A stretch of DNA of 64,000 nucleotides from Bacillota bacterium (GTDB lineage: Bacteria > Bacillota > Clostridia > Acetivibrionales > DSM-1351), in NCBI GenBank assembly GCA_023409265.1, contig JAEYHZ010000030.1, forward strand, positions 62,001-126,000, given 5' to 3'. The notes under the pieces were generated by a model that worked only from the letters and a program-made list of their open reading frames with translations, ran no database searches and had not been told where the DNA came from. Of this stretch, positions 1 to 9,469 are shown piece by piece (position 1 is the stretch's first letter; each line of letters starts with the position of its first letter). A program made the position numbers and the translations under genes.

Positions 1-1
1 A

Positions 2-1615
2 GTTCAGTCTGTTGCAACAAAAATGATCTGCGACAGAGAAGAAGAAATAAATAGCTTTGTTTCCCAGGAATACTGGTCAATTATATCAAAATTGGCCAAA
101 CCTAAGGTAAATCCAAGCTTTGAGGCTAAATTCCATGGAACGGAAGCAGAAAAGATAGAGCTCACAAATGAAGAGCAGGTTAACGGAATTTTAAAGGAAA
201 TTGAAAAAAGCAAGTATACAGTTCAAAAGGTAAAGGAACAGGAAAAGAAAAGGGCTGCAGCAGCCCCGTTTATAACAAGTACAATGCAGCAGGAGGCCTC
301 AAGAAAGCTGGGTTTCACTACCAAGAGAACCATGATGGTAGCACAGCAGCTTTATGAAGGTATCGATATTAAAGGTCACGGGTCTGTTGGTCTTATTACC
401 TATATGAGAACTGATTCTACCAGAATATCAAACGAGGCTCAGAACGAAGCAAGGGAATATATAACTAAAAAATACGGGGCTGATTATATTCCGCAGACTC
501 CGAAAATTTATAAGAACAAGTCGGCATCTCAGGATGCACATGAAGCTATCCGTCCTACCTATATAGATATGACACCCGATGACATAAAGGAATCTCTGAA
601 TGCTGAGCAGTATAAACTTTACAAGCTTATCTGGAGCAGGTTCATTGCCAGTCAGATGTCATCAGCGGTATATGATACCGTAAGTGCCGATATTTCTGCA
701 GGCAGATATATTTTTAAGGCAAATGGTTCAAAGGTCAAGTTCCCGGGCTTTATGGTATTATATATTGAAGGAAGGGATACCGAGGGCAAGGATGATGAAG
801 CTGAGGACGAAGAGAACAGTCTGCCTGAATTAAAGCAGGGGGATGTTCTGGAACTGAAAAAGAATACGCCGAAACAGCACTTTACTCAACCTCCTGCAAG
901 ATATACCGAGGCAACACTTGTAAGGGCCCTGGAAGAAAAGGGGATAGGCAGACCAAGTACTTATGCTCCTACTATAACAACCATACTATCCAGGGGTTAC
1001 GTCCTTAAGGAAAAGAAATTTTTATTGCCGACAGAATTGGGCAAGATAGTAAATGATATAATGAAAAAGCATTTTGTGGATATTGTTGATGCTGAATTTA
1101 CAGCCCAGATGGAAAATGAATTGGATGCTGTGGAAGATGGTGAAAAACCCTGGAAGGATGTTATGAAAGATTTTTACGGATCCTTTGCGGGAGTTCTGAA
1201 GGAAGCCGAGGAATCCATCGGAGATGTTGAGGTACCTGAGGAAATTTCTGATGTGATATGCGACAAATGTGGAAGAAATATGGTTGTAAAGCATGGGAGA
1301 TTTGGTAAATTCCTTGCTTGTCCGGGCTTTCCCGAATGCCGAAATACAAAGGCTATTGTTGAAGAGGCTGGTGTATTATGTCCGGTATGTCAGGGAAAAG
1401 TACTTATTAAAAAGACTAAAAAGGGCAGAAAATATATAGGCTGTGAAAGAAATCCGGAATGCTCATTCATGAGCTGGGATATGCCAAGTAACGAATCTTG
1501 CAAAGTTTGTGGCAACTTTATGCTGAAAAAGACTGTTGGTAAGAAATCAGACTTAAAATGCAGTAATGAAAAGTGTCCAAGCAACACCGAAGGAGTTACG
1601 AAAAAGACCAAATAG
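2..1615 (+). CDS. topA: DNA topoisomerase I, 3' part (partial)
   Basis: Type IA topoisomerase that relaxes negatively supercoiled DNA through a transient 5'-phosphotyrosine link. The reading frame is open from base 2 with V-Q-S-V-A-T-K before the first ATG at 23, so the gene enters from the left edge and its TOPRIM domain is outside. The active-site motif G-L-I-T-Y-M-R-T-D-S-T (Tyr about residue 134 of the visible part) is present. The C-terminus has three four-cysteine zinc ribbons at about residues 420-445, 460-487 and 500-524, as in bacterial TopA. It stops with TAG at 1613-1615. trmFO follows on the same strand, a common Firmicutes order. Confidence 0.96.
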   Translation, partial: VQSVATKMICDREEEINSFVSQEYWSIISKLAKPKVNPSFEAKFHGTEAEKIELTNEEQVNGILKEIEKSKYTVQKVKEQEKKRAAAAPFITSTMQQEASRKLGFTTKRTMMVAQQLYEGIDIKGHGSVGLITYMRTDSTRISNEAQNEAREYITKKYGADYIPQTPKIYKNKSASQDAHEAIRPTYIDMTPDDIKESLNAEQYKLYKLIWSRFIASQMSSAVYDTVSADISAGRYIFKANGSKVKFPGFMVLYIEGRDTEGKDDEAEDEENSLPELKQGDVLELKKNTPKQHFTQPPARYTEATLVRALEEKGIGRPSTYAPTITTILSRGYVLKEKKFLLPTELGKIVNDIMKKHFVDIVDAEFTAQMENELDAVEDGEKPWKDVMKDFYGSFAGVLKEAEESIGDVEVPEEISDVICDKCGRNMVVKHGRFGKFLACPGFPECRNTKAIVEEAGVLCPVCQGKVLIKKTKKGRKYIGCERNPECSFMSWDMPSNESCKVCGNFMLKKTVGKKSDLKCSNEKCPSNTEGVTKKTK

Positions 1616-1656
1616 GTTTAAAAAAACATAAAGTACTTAAAAACCGGAAGACCTAG

Positions 1657-1815
1657 AGGTATCTTAAAACAATAATACACGATTTTGAAGCGAGGAATTT
1701 TTTGATAGTGCAAGGCGGAGGAAGGCGCAATAATTGCTTTATTGCAACTGACGACAACACAGCAATATCGGAAAATAACCGTTTCAAAAATGGGAGTTAT
1801 TGTTTTAAGATACCT
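1657..1815. repeat. MITE-like palindromic repeat, copy 1
   Basis: A 159-bp element with perfect 19-bp terminal inverted repeats (1657-1675 and 1797-1815, AGGTATCTTAAAACAATAA and its complement). Its 36-bp core at 1711-1746 matches the core of copy 2 (27837-27872) at all but one base. No ORF spans it. It lies within what looks like a split terminator: CCGGAAG at about 1644-1650 pairs with CTTTCGG at about 1822-1828, which is followed by a T-rich tract. It fills most of the 355-bp gap between topA and trmFO. Whether it is mobile or a structured RNA is inference. Confidence 0.8.
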
Positions 1816-1970
1816 AAAAGCCTTTCGGTTTATTTTTTGAAAAAGAAATGTAGTATTTAACTATTTGTTCTTAACACAAAACTAATTTTATAATAACATG
1901 CGTAATATAAACTAAAAAGGGCGAGAGTTTCTAATAACTTATTAGTTATCATTGTCCGGATGGAGGAACT

Positions 1971-3293
1971 ATGAAAAAAGTAGTCAATGTAATCGGTGCC
2001 GGATTGGCAGGCTGCGAGGCAGCTTATCAGATAGCGAAAAGAGGAATTCCTGTCAAACTATATGAAATGAAGCCAGAGAAATGCTCCCCGGCACACCATT
2101 CCGGGAATTTTGCTGAATTGGTCTGCAGTAATTCTCTTCGTTCGGATCAGCTTGAAAATGCGGTTGGTCTATTAAAAGAAGAATTAAGAACAATGGATTC
2201 CCTGATACTGAAAGCTGCCGATGCTACCAGAGTCCCTGCAGGTGGGGCTCTTGCCGTGGATCGTGAAGGTTTTTCAGACTATATTACAAGGAAAATAAAG
2301 GAAATGGACAATATTGAAATTATATACGGTGAGCAGATTGGCATACCCGATGATAATATAACAATCATTGCAACAGGTCCTTTAACCTCCGAGGGAATGT
2401 TTGGGGAAATACAACAAATGCTGGGTGAAGACTACCTTCATTTTTTTGATGCTGCTGCACCAATAGTTACCTATGATTCAATAAATATGGACAAGGCATT
2501 CAGGGCAGCCAGATATGGAAGAGGTACAGAGGATTATATAAACTGTCCAATGAACCGTGATGAATACGAAATATTCTATAATGCCCTGATCAACGCTGAG
2601 CTGGCAGAGGTTAAGGAATTTGAAAAGAATATGGTGTTTGAGGGCTGTATGCCTATAGAAAGCATGGCCCAAAGGGGGGCGGACACTATGCGCTTTGGGC
2701 CTTTAAAGCCCGTAGGACTCATTGACACCAGAACAAATATAAAACCCTATGCGGTTGTTCAGCTAAGGCAGGATAATAAAAATGGAACCCTATATAATAT
2801 AGTAGGTTTTCAGACACATTTAAAGTGGCCTGACCAAAAAAGAGTTTTCAGCCTCATACCCGGACTTGAGAACGCCGAATTTGTCAGGTATGGTGTCATG
2901 CATAGAAATACCTATATAAACTCTCCAAAGCTGCTGGATAATACCTATAATCTGAAAAAAAATAACTCCATATATTTTGCAGGACAGATAACAGGGGTTG
3001 AGGGGTATATCGAGTCTACTTCCTCCGGTTTTGTTGCAGGCCTGAATGCTGCTGCCAGGATATTAAACAAGGAGAGAGTGGAATTTCCAGTTAATACGGC
3101 AATTGGAGCTTTGAGTAATTATATTTCCGATCCCAGTGTTAAAAACTTTCAACCTATGAATGTTAATTTTGGTTTGTTCAGTGGCACCGATACCACAATT
3201 CGCGATAAAAGGAAAAGAAACGCAGAAATTGCTGAAAAATCTTTAGGAATAATAGCTAAAATATACTGGGATGTTAAAATATGGTTTGAGTAA
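1971..3293 (+). CDS. trmFO: tRNA (uracil-54-C5)-methyltransferase, folate/FAD-dependent
   Basis: TrmFO makes ribothymidine at position 54 of tRNA, using 5,10-methylenetetrahydrofolate as carbon donor and FADH2 as reductant. The 440-aa length fits the family. The FAD-binding motif G-A-G-L-A-G is at residues 9-14. Cysteines matching the catalytic pair of known TrmFO proteins are seen in E-L-V-C-S-N-S (Cys52) and F-E-G-C-M-P-I-E (about Cys225). A GGAGG site lies just before the ATG at 1971. It follows topA on the same strand; a 98-bp gap with a possible promoter separates it from the flagellar genes. Confidence 0.96.
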   Translation: MKKVVNVIGAGLAGCEAAYQIAKRGIPVKLYEMKPEKCSPAHHSGNFAELVCSNSLRSDQLENAVGLLKEELRTMDSLILKAADATRVPAGGALAVDREGFSDYITRKIKEMDNIEIIYGEQIGIPDDNITIIATGPLTSEGMFGEIQQMLGEDYLHFFDAAAPIVTYDSINMDKAFRAARYGRGTEDYINCPMNRDEYEIFYNALINAELAEVKEFEKNMVFEGCMPIESMAQRGADTMRFGPLKPVGLIDTRTNIKPYAVVQLRQDNKNGTLYNIVGFQTHLKWPDQKRVFSLIPGLENAEFVRYGVMHRNTYINSPKLLDNTYNLKKNNSIYFAGQITGVEGYIESTSSGFVAGLNAAARILNKERVEFPVNTAIGALSNYISDPSVKNFQPMNVNFGLFSGTDTTIRDKRKRNAEIAEKSLGIIAKIYWDVKIWFE

Positions 3294-3340
3294 TTAGTCC
3301 TAATTTCAGCACTAATCTGACTTTATTTGTTGTCTTTTTA

Positions 3341-3358
3341 AACATATTATGCTAGAAT
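3341..3358 (+). promoter_or_regulatory. candidate extended -10 promoter upstream of the flagellar locus
   Basis: The gap between trmFO and flgB holds TGCTAGAAT (3350-3358), an extended -10 box (TGnTAGAAT). A TTGTTG at 3327-3332 is 20 bases upstream, too far to be an ideal -35. This is the only plausible start site seen ahead of the long flagellar/chemotaxis gene run. It is a pattern match only. Confidence 0.35.
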
Positions 3359-3409
3359 TTATCTAATATTATTCGATTATGTAATGTTTTTTTGGGGGTG
3401 CTATTAAAA

Positions 3410-3823
3410 TTGATACAAAATTTGTACGGAAAAAGTAGTATTTTAGAAAAATCATTAAATGCATCATGGGAGAGAAATGACATTATTTCTCAAAATTTGG
3501 CAAATATAGACACTCCAAAATACAAAAGAAAAGATATCGCGTTTGAAGAGTTTCTAAATGAGTCTATGGGAAGAACAAATCTTGAAGGTAATCTGACAGA
3601 CAAAAGGCACATTGCAATTAACAGCAGGGATGCAGATACCGTAGAACTCACGCTTATAGAGGATAACTCGGATACAAGCATGCGTATTGACGGTAACAAT
3701 GTTGATGTTGACAGTGAAATGGCTAACCTGGCTAAAAACACTATTAAATACAATGCTCTTGTTCAAATGATTAACAGTAATTACAGTAAAATTAAAAACG
3801 TTATTGCAGAAGGGAGACGCTAA
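3410..3823 (+). CDS. flgB: flagellar basal-body rod protein FlgB
   Basis: Proximal rod component of the flagellar basal body, exported through the flagellar type III pathway. The N-terminal rod signature is present (N-D-I-I-S-Q-N-L-A-N-I-D-T-P-K-Y-K-R), and the C-terminal heptad region ends near L-V-Q-M-I-N. I chose the TTG at 3410 (137 aa) because G-G-G-G-G-T-G at 3394-3400 sits nine bases upstream; the frame is open further, to a TTG at 3392. It is first in the flagellar locus; flgC begins two bases after its stop. Confidence 0.95.
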   Translation: MIQNLYGKSSILEKSLNASWERNDIISQNLANIDTPKYKRKDIAFEEFLNESMGRTNLEGNLTDKRHIAINSRDADTVELTLIEDNSDTSMRIDGNNVDVDSEMANLAKNTIKYNALVQMINSNYSKIKNVIAEGRR

Positions 3824-3825
3824 AA

Positions 3826-4269
3826 ATGGGGTTCTTTACTTCACTTGATATCGGTGCGTCAGGTTTGACCGCTCAGAGACTGAGAATGGATACAATTTCT
3901 CAGAATATTGCGAATATTAATACCACCAGAACTGAAGACGGTACACCGTATAGAAGAAGAGAAGTGGTATTTGAGGAACGAACAGGTTCAGACTCATTTG
4001 CATCTGCTTTATCTGATGCCAGCAGTAAATTGGCCAATGGACAGGGTGTAAGGGTAAGCAAAATAGTTGAGGATTCGTCCGAGTTCAAAAAGGTTTATGA
4101 TCCCGGGCATCCTGATGCTGATAAGGATGGATATGTAAGTATGCCAAATATTGATATAGTTACAGAAATGGTAAATATGATTTCCTCTACAAGATCCTAT
4201 GAGGCTAACGTTACTTCAATAAATGCAACTAAGTCCATGGCTCTAAAAGCTTTGGAAATAGGCAAATAG
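3826..4269 (+). CDS. flgC: flagellar basal-body rod protein FlgC
   Basis: Rod protein that works with FlgB, FlgF/G and FliE. At 147 aa it has the family length. The N-terminal motif L-R-M-D-T-I-S-Q-N-I-A-N-I-N-T-T matches the flg_bb_rod signature, and the C-terminal V-T-E-M-V-N-M-I-S-S-T-R-S-Y-E-A-N matches the conserved rod/hook C-terminal segment. The ATG at 3826 is two bases after flgB, and GGGAGACGC at the end of flgB serves as ribosome site. Confidence 0.96.
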   Translation: MGFFTSLDIGASGLTAQRLRMDTISQNIANINTTRTEDGTPYRRREVVFEERTGSDSFASALSDASSKLANGQGVRVSKIVEDSSEFKKVYDPGHPDADKDGYVSMPNIDIVTEMVNMISSTRSYEANVTSINATKSMALKALEIGK

Positions 4270-4283
4270 TTTGGAGGTTTCAA

Positions 4284-4592
4284 ATGTCGATAAACAGTAT
4301 TTCAGAAGTTAAGCAGCTGATTCCAGATAATGTAGGATTACGCAGTGTAAATGAGGAAACAAAATCTCCGGAAGTCAGCTTTGGTGAGTATCTAAATTCA
4401 GCACTTATGAAAGTAACTGATTTGGAGAATGAAGCAGGCAAATTAAAAGAAGACTTTGCTCTTGGAAAGACAGATAATATACCTGAAGTTTTGATTGCAG
4501 GTGAAAAGGCGAATATTGCATTGCAATTTACAATGCAGATTAGAAATAAGATTCTTGACGCCTATTCGGAAATAATGAGAATGCAAATATAG
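4284..4592 (+). CDS. fliE: flagellar hook-basal body complex protein FliE
   Basis: FliE joins the MS ring to the rod and is among the first export substrates. At 102 aa it has the usual small size. The C-terminal part (A-N-I-A-L-Q-F-T-M-Q-I-R-N-K-I-L-D-A-Y-S-E-I-M-R-M) is the conserved FliE helix ending in the typical M-Q-I. GGAGG lies seven bases before the ATG. Its position between flgC and fliF is the standard order. Confidence 0.95.
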   Translation: MSINSISEVKQLIPDNVGLRSVNEETKSPEVSFGEYLNSALMKVTDLENEAGKLKEDFALGKTDNIPEVLIAGEKANIALQFTMQIRNKILDAYSEIMRMQI

Positions 4593-4677
4593 TTTACATA
4601 GTTTCTTAAGATTTTTGGTAAGTTCACCATAGGTTTATCAGTACTAAAGACAAAAAATATTAATCGAGGTGGTAGTT

Positions 4678-6255
4678 TTGCCAGAATTTTTATCTCGAAT
4701 ACTCAAGCCGATTCAGGAATTTTGGAGGGGCTTGGATAAGTCCCAGAAAATTAGAATCTATATCACATCAGGAATAGTAGTTGTTGCAGTTGGATTAGGG
4801 CTTTTCTTACTGACTAAACCTTCGTACACTACTGTTATCAATAATGCAGATCCTGAGGACGTTGCAGCAATGCAGAAAATTCTGTCTGATAAAGGTATAT
4901 CATATAAACTTACAGACGATAAGTCCGGAATAATTGTAAACGTAAAAGATAGTGATACTGCTCATTTCGAATTAGTTACGGCAGGGTATCCTAAAAATGG
5001 TCTGACCTTTGCAGATGCTCTCAGCAGTATAAAGATAAATACTACAGAGAGTGACAAGAAGCATATCTGGCAGCAGCTTGACGAATCGGATATCGTCAGA
5101 CAGCTTAAGCTTATCCAGAATGTTAAAGATGCAAGTGTAACGGTAACAAGACCTGAAAAGACTCTATTTATTGATGAGACAGACAGTAAGGATGTCAAGG
5201 CATCAGTAGTTATCGCAAAGAAAGATGACATAACACCAAAACAGGCTGATAATATTGTTAAGCTTGTAGCCAGCAGTGTAGAAGGACTGAAACCTGAAAA
5301 TGTTACAGTGGTTGATGAAAAAGGGAATACCCTTACCATAGATCAGGACGACTCCGGTATGGAAAAGACTTCTACACAGTATGATATGAAAAAGAAGGTT
5401 AAAATTGACCTTGAAAAGAATCTAAGAGAAGTGTTAAACGACCAGTTTGACAGTTTTGATGCTGCCAAAGTGGTAGTTAATCCTGTTCTTGATTTTGATA
5501 CTTTATCTCAAACTTCAAAAGAAATATCTAATCCTAACGGGATGGAATCAGGGGCCATAGTAAGCAGACAAGAGCTTAAAGAGGACCTTAAGAACGGCGA
5601 TTCTACAGATACTGCTGTAGGTGTTAATTCCAATCCCGGAAATACTCCATCATATCCGATGGGTTCTTCGAGTGCAAAATCTTATAAGAAATCAGATACA
5701 ACAGAAAACTTTGCATATAATGAAACTTCAAAGCAAAGCGAAAAGTCATTGGGTGAGGTTATACCGGAAAAAACCACTGCTGCCATAACACTGTTATATG
5801 GGAACAGGGTTCTTGATGATTCAAAATTGACTGACGACTTGATTACCCAGGTAAAAGACCTGGCAAGTAAAGCGACAGGTATACCTGTTGCAAATCTGGC
5901 TGTCACAAAGTTAAAAATCCAACCTCCCGTTCAAGAAACTCCAACAATGAGTGAGACCATACAGAATCTTCTTTCTGCATATGGTTTACCGGCCCTCCTT
6001 CTTCTAATGCTCATAGTGCTGGTAATTGTAGCACTCCCGAAGAAGGCAAAGAAGGAAAAGCTGGAGCCTGTTCTTGCAGGAACGGAAGAAGTTGTCCTTC
6101 CATCCAAATATAATGTTGAGCTTAAGGAACCAGTTCCTGAAATAGATACTGAAGAAAGATCAGAAGTTAAGAAGCAATTAGAAAAATTTGTAAAGCAAAA
6201 GCCGGATGCAGTTGCCCAATTACTCCGTAATTGGTTGACAGATGATTATGAATAA
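4678..6255 (+). CDS. fliF: flagellar MS-ring protein FliF
   Basis: FliF forms the MS ring in the cytoplasmic membrane, the platform for the export gate and FliG. It is about 525 aa with one membrane segment near the N-terminus (about residues 30-47) and one near the C-terminus (about 433-455). Between them lie the YscJ/FliF ring-building domains and a Ser/Asn-rich linker. The last about 40 residues form the charged FliG-binding tail ending L-L-R-N-W-L-T-D-D. The start is taken as TTG 4678 because GAGGTGG sits just upstream; a GTG at 4669 is in frame. Confidence 0.95.
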   Translation: MPEFLSRILKPIQEFWRGLDKSQKIRIYITSGIVVVAVGLGLFLLTKPSYTTVINNADPEDVAAMQKILSDKGISYKLTDDKSGIIVNVKDSDTAHFELVTAGYPKNGLTFADALSSIKINTTESDKKHIWQQLDESDIVRQLKLIQNVKDASVTVTRPEKTLFIDETDSKDVKASVVIAKKDDITPKQADNIVKLVASSVEGLKPENVTVVDEKGNTLTIDQDDSGMEKTSTQYDMKKKVKIDLEKNLREVLNDQFDSFDAAKVVVNPVLDFDTLSQTSKEISNPNGMESGAIVSRQELKEDLKNGDSTDTAVGVNSNPGNTPSYPMGSSSAKSYKKSDTTENFAYNETSKQSEKSLGEVIPEKTTAAITLLYGNRVLDDSKLTDDLITQVKDLASKATGIPVANLAVTKLKIQPPVQETPTMSETIQNLLSAYGLPALLLLMLIVLVIVALPKKAKKEKLEPVLAGTEEVVLPSKYNVELKEPVPEIDTEERSEVKKQLEKFVKQKPDAVAQLLRNWLTDDYE

Positions 6256-6287
6256 TTGAATTTAATTATTTTTGTGGGGTGGGGAAC

Positions 6288-7307
6288 TTGACAAGAAGTG
6301 GCACAAAGACTGAATATACGGGCAAGGAAAAGGCCGCAATGTTGCTTATTTCATTAGGGCCTGAAAAATCCGCCGAAATATTCAAGCATTTAAAAGAAGA
6401 CGAAATAGAGCAGCTTACACTTGAAATTGCCAATATAAGAGCCGTTACTCCGGATGAAAAGGAAAGAATACTTGATGAGTTTTATCAGATTTGTCTTGCT
6501 CAGGAGTACATAGCTGAAGGTGGTATAGGTTATGCCAAGGATATCCTTGAAAAGGCCCTTGGAACGCAGAAGGCTGTCGATATCATAAACAAGCTTACTG
6601 TTTCACTACAGGTCAGGCCTTTTGATTTTGTCAGAAAAACCGACCCATCTCAATTGCTGAATTTTATTCAGGGAGAACACCCTCAAACCATTGCTTTAAT
6701 CCTTGCATATTTAAAGCCACATCAGGCATCAGTCGTACTTTCGGCATTGCCTCAGGACAAACAGGCTGATGTAGCAAGAAGAGTTGCAACAATGGACAGA
6801 ACCTCTCCTGATGTAATCAAGGAAGTTGAGAGAATTCTTGAAAAGAAGCTTTCTTCTCTGGTTACAGAAGACTATACAGCTGCCGGCGGCGTTCAGTCTA
6901 TCGTTGATATATTGAACTCTGTAGACAGAGGAACCGAGAAATTTATTATGGAAACTCTTGAAATTGAAGATACTGATCTTGCCGAAGAAATTAAGAGACG
7001 TATGTTCGTATTCGAAGACATACTTACCCTCGATGGCAGATCAATTCAGAGATTCCTCAGAGAAGTTGATAACAATCAGCTTGCAGTTGCTCTTAAGGGT
7101 GCAACTGAAGATGTACAGAAGCTTATATTTGCTAATATGTCCAAGCGTTTAAGTGAAATGATCAGGGAAGACCTTGAATTCATGGGACCTGTTAGACTTA
7201 AGGATGTTGAAGAAGCACAACAGAAGATTGTTAACATAATCCGTAAGTTAGAGGATGCAGGTGAGATAGTTATTTCCAGAGGCGGAGGAGATGAAATAAT
7301 TGTCTAA
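6288..7307 (+). CDS. fliG: flagellar motor switch protein FliG
   Basis: FliG is the C-ring protein that touches the stator and FliF and carries the torque helix. It is 339 aa from the TTG at 6288, the family length. The order is FliG_N (about 10-110), the middle domain with E-H-P-Q-T-I-A-L-I-L-A (about 120-195), and FliG_C with the charged torque segment near D-G-R-S-I-Q-R-F-L-R-E-V-D. GGGGTGGGG lies immediately upstream. The stop overlaps the start of fliH, indicating coupled translation. Confidence 0.96.
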   Translation: MTRSGTKTEYTGKEKAAMLLISLGPEKSAEIFKHLKEDEIEQLTLEIANIRAVTPDEKERILDEFYQICLAQEYIAEGGIGYAKDILEKALGTQKAVDIINKLTVSLQVRPFDFVRKTDPSQLLNFIQGEHPQTIALILAYLKPHQASVVLSALPQDKQADVARRVATMDRTSPDVIKEVERILEKKLSSLVTEDYTAAGGVQSIVDILNSVDRGTEKFIMETLEIEDTDLAEEIKRRMFVFEDILTLDGRSIQRFLREVDNNQLAVALKGATEDVQKLIFANMSKRLSEMIREDLEFMGPVRLKDVEEAQQKIVNIIRKLEDAGEIVISRGGGDEIIV

Positions 7308-8079
7308 TAAGATATTTAAAAATAATCAGGTTAATGTAGGAATACCGTTTTTAATAAAGTCGCCTGTTACATATCAGCCTCCCGTAATTCGGGTTAACAA
7401 TTGTAGCACAAAAGTTGCATCGGAAGAGTTTGAGGAGGCTTCACAGGTTGATTTTAAGGCAATGGGTGAAGAAATTATCAACAAAGCAAAAACAGAAGCT
7501 GACTATATTATTAAGGAAGCTCTATTAGAAGCAAAAGATATTATATCAAAAGCTTCTGTAGAGGTTCAGGAATTAAGAGAAAAAACACTGCAGGAATCAG
7601 AAGATGAAGGGTATAGAGCCGGGATTGCCCGGGCTCAGGAAGAATATGAAGGTTTGCTGCAGGAAGCAAGAGAGACAAAAGAGCAGGCCGGTGTGGAGTA
7701 TAAACAGGTGTTGGATTCACTGGAAGCTGATGCTGTTAATACTATAATTGCCATAGCAAAAAAAGTTATCAGTAAAGAGCTGCAATGTAAGGAAAATATA
7801 TTGTTGCTTGTTAGAGAGGCCTTTGAAAAGTGTTCAAAAGACCATCAGTCAGTGCTGAAGCTTTCTGGGCAGGACTATGATTATGTAAATGAAAATAAAG
7901 ATAAATTAATGTCAATGCTTGAAAGATCAGATGATATTGAGATAAAGAAGGATTTATCTTTAAAGGAAGGCGGATGTGTAATTGATACGCCTTTTGGAAG
8001 CATTGATGCAAGTGCTGATACAAAATTTGAAAAAATTGAAAACGACTTTGAGTGTTTACTGGAAGAAAAAATTAGTTGA
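7300..8079 (+). CDS. fliH: flagellar assembly protein FliH
   Basis: FliH is the stator-like regulator that binds the FliI ATPase and docks it to the export gate. It is 259 aa, starting at TTG 7300 inside the last codons of fliG with GGAGGAG nine bases upstream. Residues about 50-135 form an Ala/Glu-rich coiled coil. The C-terminal half holds the FliH/YscL-type domain (I-A-K-K-V-I-S-K-E-L and G-G-C-V-I-D-T-P-F-G-S-I-D-A-S). Weak conservation is normal for FliH; position between fliG and fliI supports the call. Confidence 0.9.
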   Translation: MSNKIFKNNQVNVGIPFLIKSPVTYQPPVIRVNNCSTKVASEEFEEASQVDFKAMGEEIINKAKTEADYIIKEALLEAKDIISKASVEVQELREKTLQESEDEGYRAGIARAQEEYEGLLQEARETKEQAGVEYKQVLDSLEADAVNTIIAIAKKVISKELQCKENILLLVREAFEKCSKDHQSVLKLSGQDYDYVNENKDKLMSMLERSDDIEIKKDLSLKEGGCVIDTPFGSIDASADTKFEKIENDFECLLEEKIS

Positions 8080-8149
8080 GGTACGCGTATGTGTACCTTG
8101 AACTATATTAGTTCAGACTGAATTTTTGCCCAAGGGGGTCAGAATTATA

Positions 8150-9454
8150 GTGATAGACCTGAAAAAGTACCGGGATGCGATGGATACTAAAGATTATATT
8201 GACTATATTGGAAAAGTATCAAAGGTTGTAGGTCTAACTATTGAAGCTGATGGTCCGCAAGCCAGTATCGGAGATTTGTGCAAGATACATGTATCGAAGG
8301 GCGGGCCGCTAAAGGCCGAAGTAGTTGGATTCAAGGACGAAAAAGTCCTGCTTATGCCTCTGGGAGAGATGACGGGAATAGGCCCGGGATGTACAGTAAC
8401 AGCCAATGGTGACATATTGAAGGTAGCAGTTGGGGAAGAGCTTATCGGACGAGTTCTGGATGGCCTTGGAAGGCCGATGGATGACAAAGGTCCTTTAAAT
8501 TCCAGAGTCTTCTATAGAACGGACAACAAGCCCCCAAATCCCATGACGAGAAAAAGAATAACAGAACCGCTCCCTTTGGGAGTCAGAGCAATAGATGGAC
8601 TTCTTACAATAGGCAAGGGGCAGCGAGTTGGCATATTTGCGGGCAGCGGTGTTGGTAAGAGTACTTTAATGGGAATGATTGCCCGAAATACTAAAGCGGA
8701 TATAAATGTAATTGCATTAATTGGAGAACGTGGAAGAGAAGTCCGGGAATTTATAGAAAGAGACCTGACTGAAGAAGGTTTGGCCAGATCGGTCGTAGTT
8801 GTGGCTACATCAGATCAGCCTGCACTTATAAGACTTAAAGGAGCAATGGTAGCTACTGCTATTGCAGAGTATTTCAGAGATTCAGGCAGGGATGTACTGC
8901 TGCTGATGGATTCCTTGACCAGATATGCTATGGCCCAGAGAGAAGTTGGATTGTCTATAGGTGAACCTCCTGTATCTAGAGGCTACACCCCATCGGTATT
9001 TTCAGTTTTCCCAAAACTTCTGGAAAGAGCCGGGACTGACGAAAAAGGGTCTATTACAGGTTTGTATACGGTACTGGTAGACGGTGATGACCTCACAGAG
9101 CCTGTTACCGATACAGCCAGAGGTATTTTGGATGGCCATATAGTGTTATCCAGAGCACTGGCAAATAAAAATCATTACCCGTCAATTGATGTACTGGCAA
9201 GTGTCAGCAGGGTAATGAGCGATATAATTGACAAGGAGCATAAAAAATGTGCTTCAGATATAAAAAAGACCATGGCAATACATAGAGATGCTGAAGACCT
9301 TATTAACATAGGAGCATATTTGAAAGGCAGTAACGAAAAGATTGATTATGCTATTGAGTGTATTGATGATATAACTGCTTTTCTGCAGCAGGAAACTGAC
9401 CATAAGGTGTCTTTTGAAGAAATACACGAGAATATTCTCAACTTATTGAAGTAG
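8150..9454 (+). CDS. fliI: flagellum-specific ATP synthase FliI
   Basis: ATPase of the flagellar type III export apparatus, related to the F1 beta subunit. The Walker A motif G-S-G-V-G-K-S-T-L and Walker B (D-V-L-L-L-M-D-S-L-T-R) are clear, as is the family segment G-E-P-P-V-S-R-G-Y-T-P-S-V-F. I take GTG 8150 as start (434 aa), 11 bases after AAGGGGG; the frame opens at TTG 8126, which lies upstream of that ribosome site and so is less likely. fliJ follows. Confidence 0.96.
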   Translation: MIDLKKYRDAMDTKDYIDYIGKVSKVVGLTIEADGPQASIGDLCKIHVSKGGPLKAEVVGFKDEKVLLMPLGEMTGIGPGCTVTANGDILKVAVGEELIGRVLDGLGRPMDDKGPLNSRVFYRTDNKPPNPMTRKRITEPLPLGVRAIDGLLTIGKGQRVGIFAGSGVGKSTLMGMIARNTKADINVIALIGERGREVREFIERDLTEEGLARSVVVVATSDQPALIRLKGAMVATAIAEYFRDSGRDVLLLMDSLTRYAMAQREVGLSIGEPPVSRGYTPSVFSVFPKLLERAGTDEKGSITGLYTVLVDGDDLTEPVTDTARGILDGHIVLSRALANKNHYPSIDVLASVSRVMSDIIDKEHKKCASDIKKTMAIHRDAEDLINIGAYLKGSNEKIDYAIECIDDITAFLQQETDHKVSFEEIHENILNLLK

Positions 9455-9469
9455 TAGTGGAGGGCTGGA

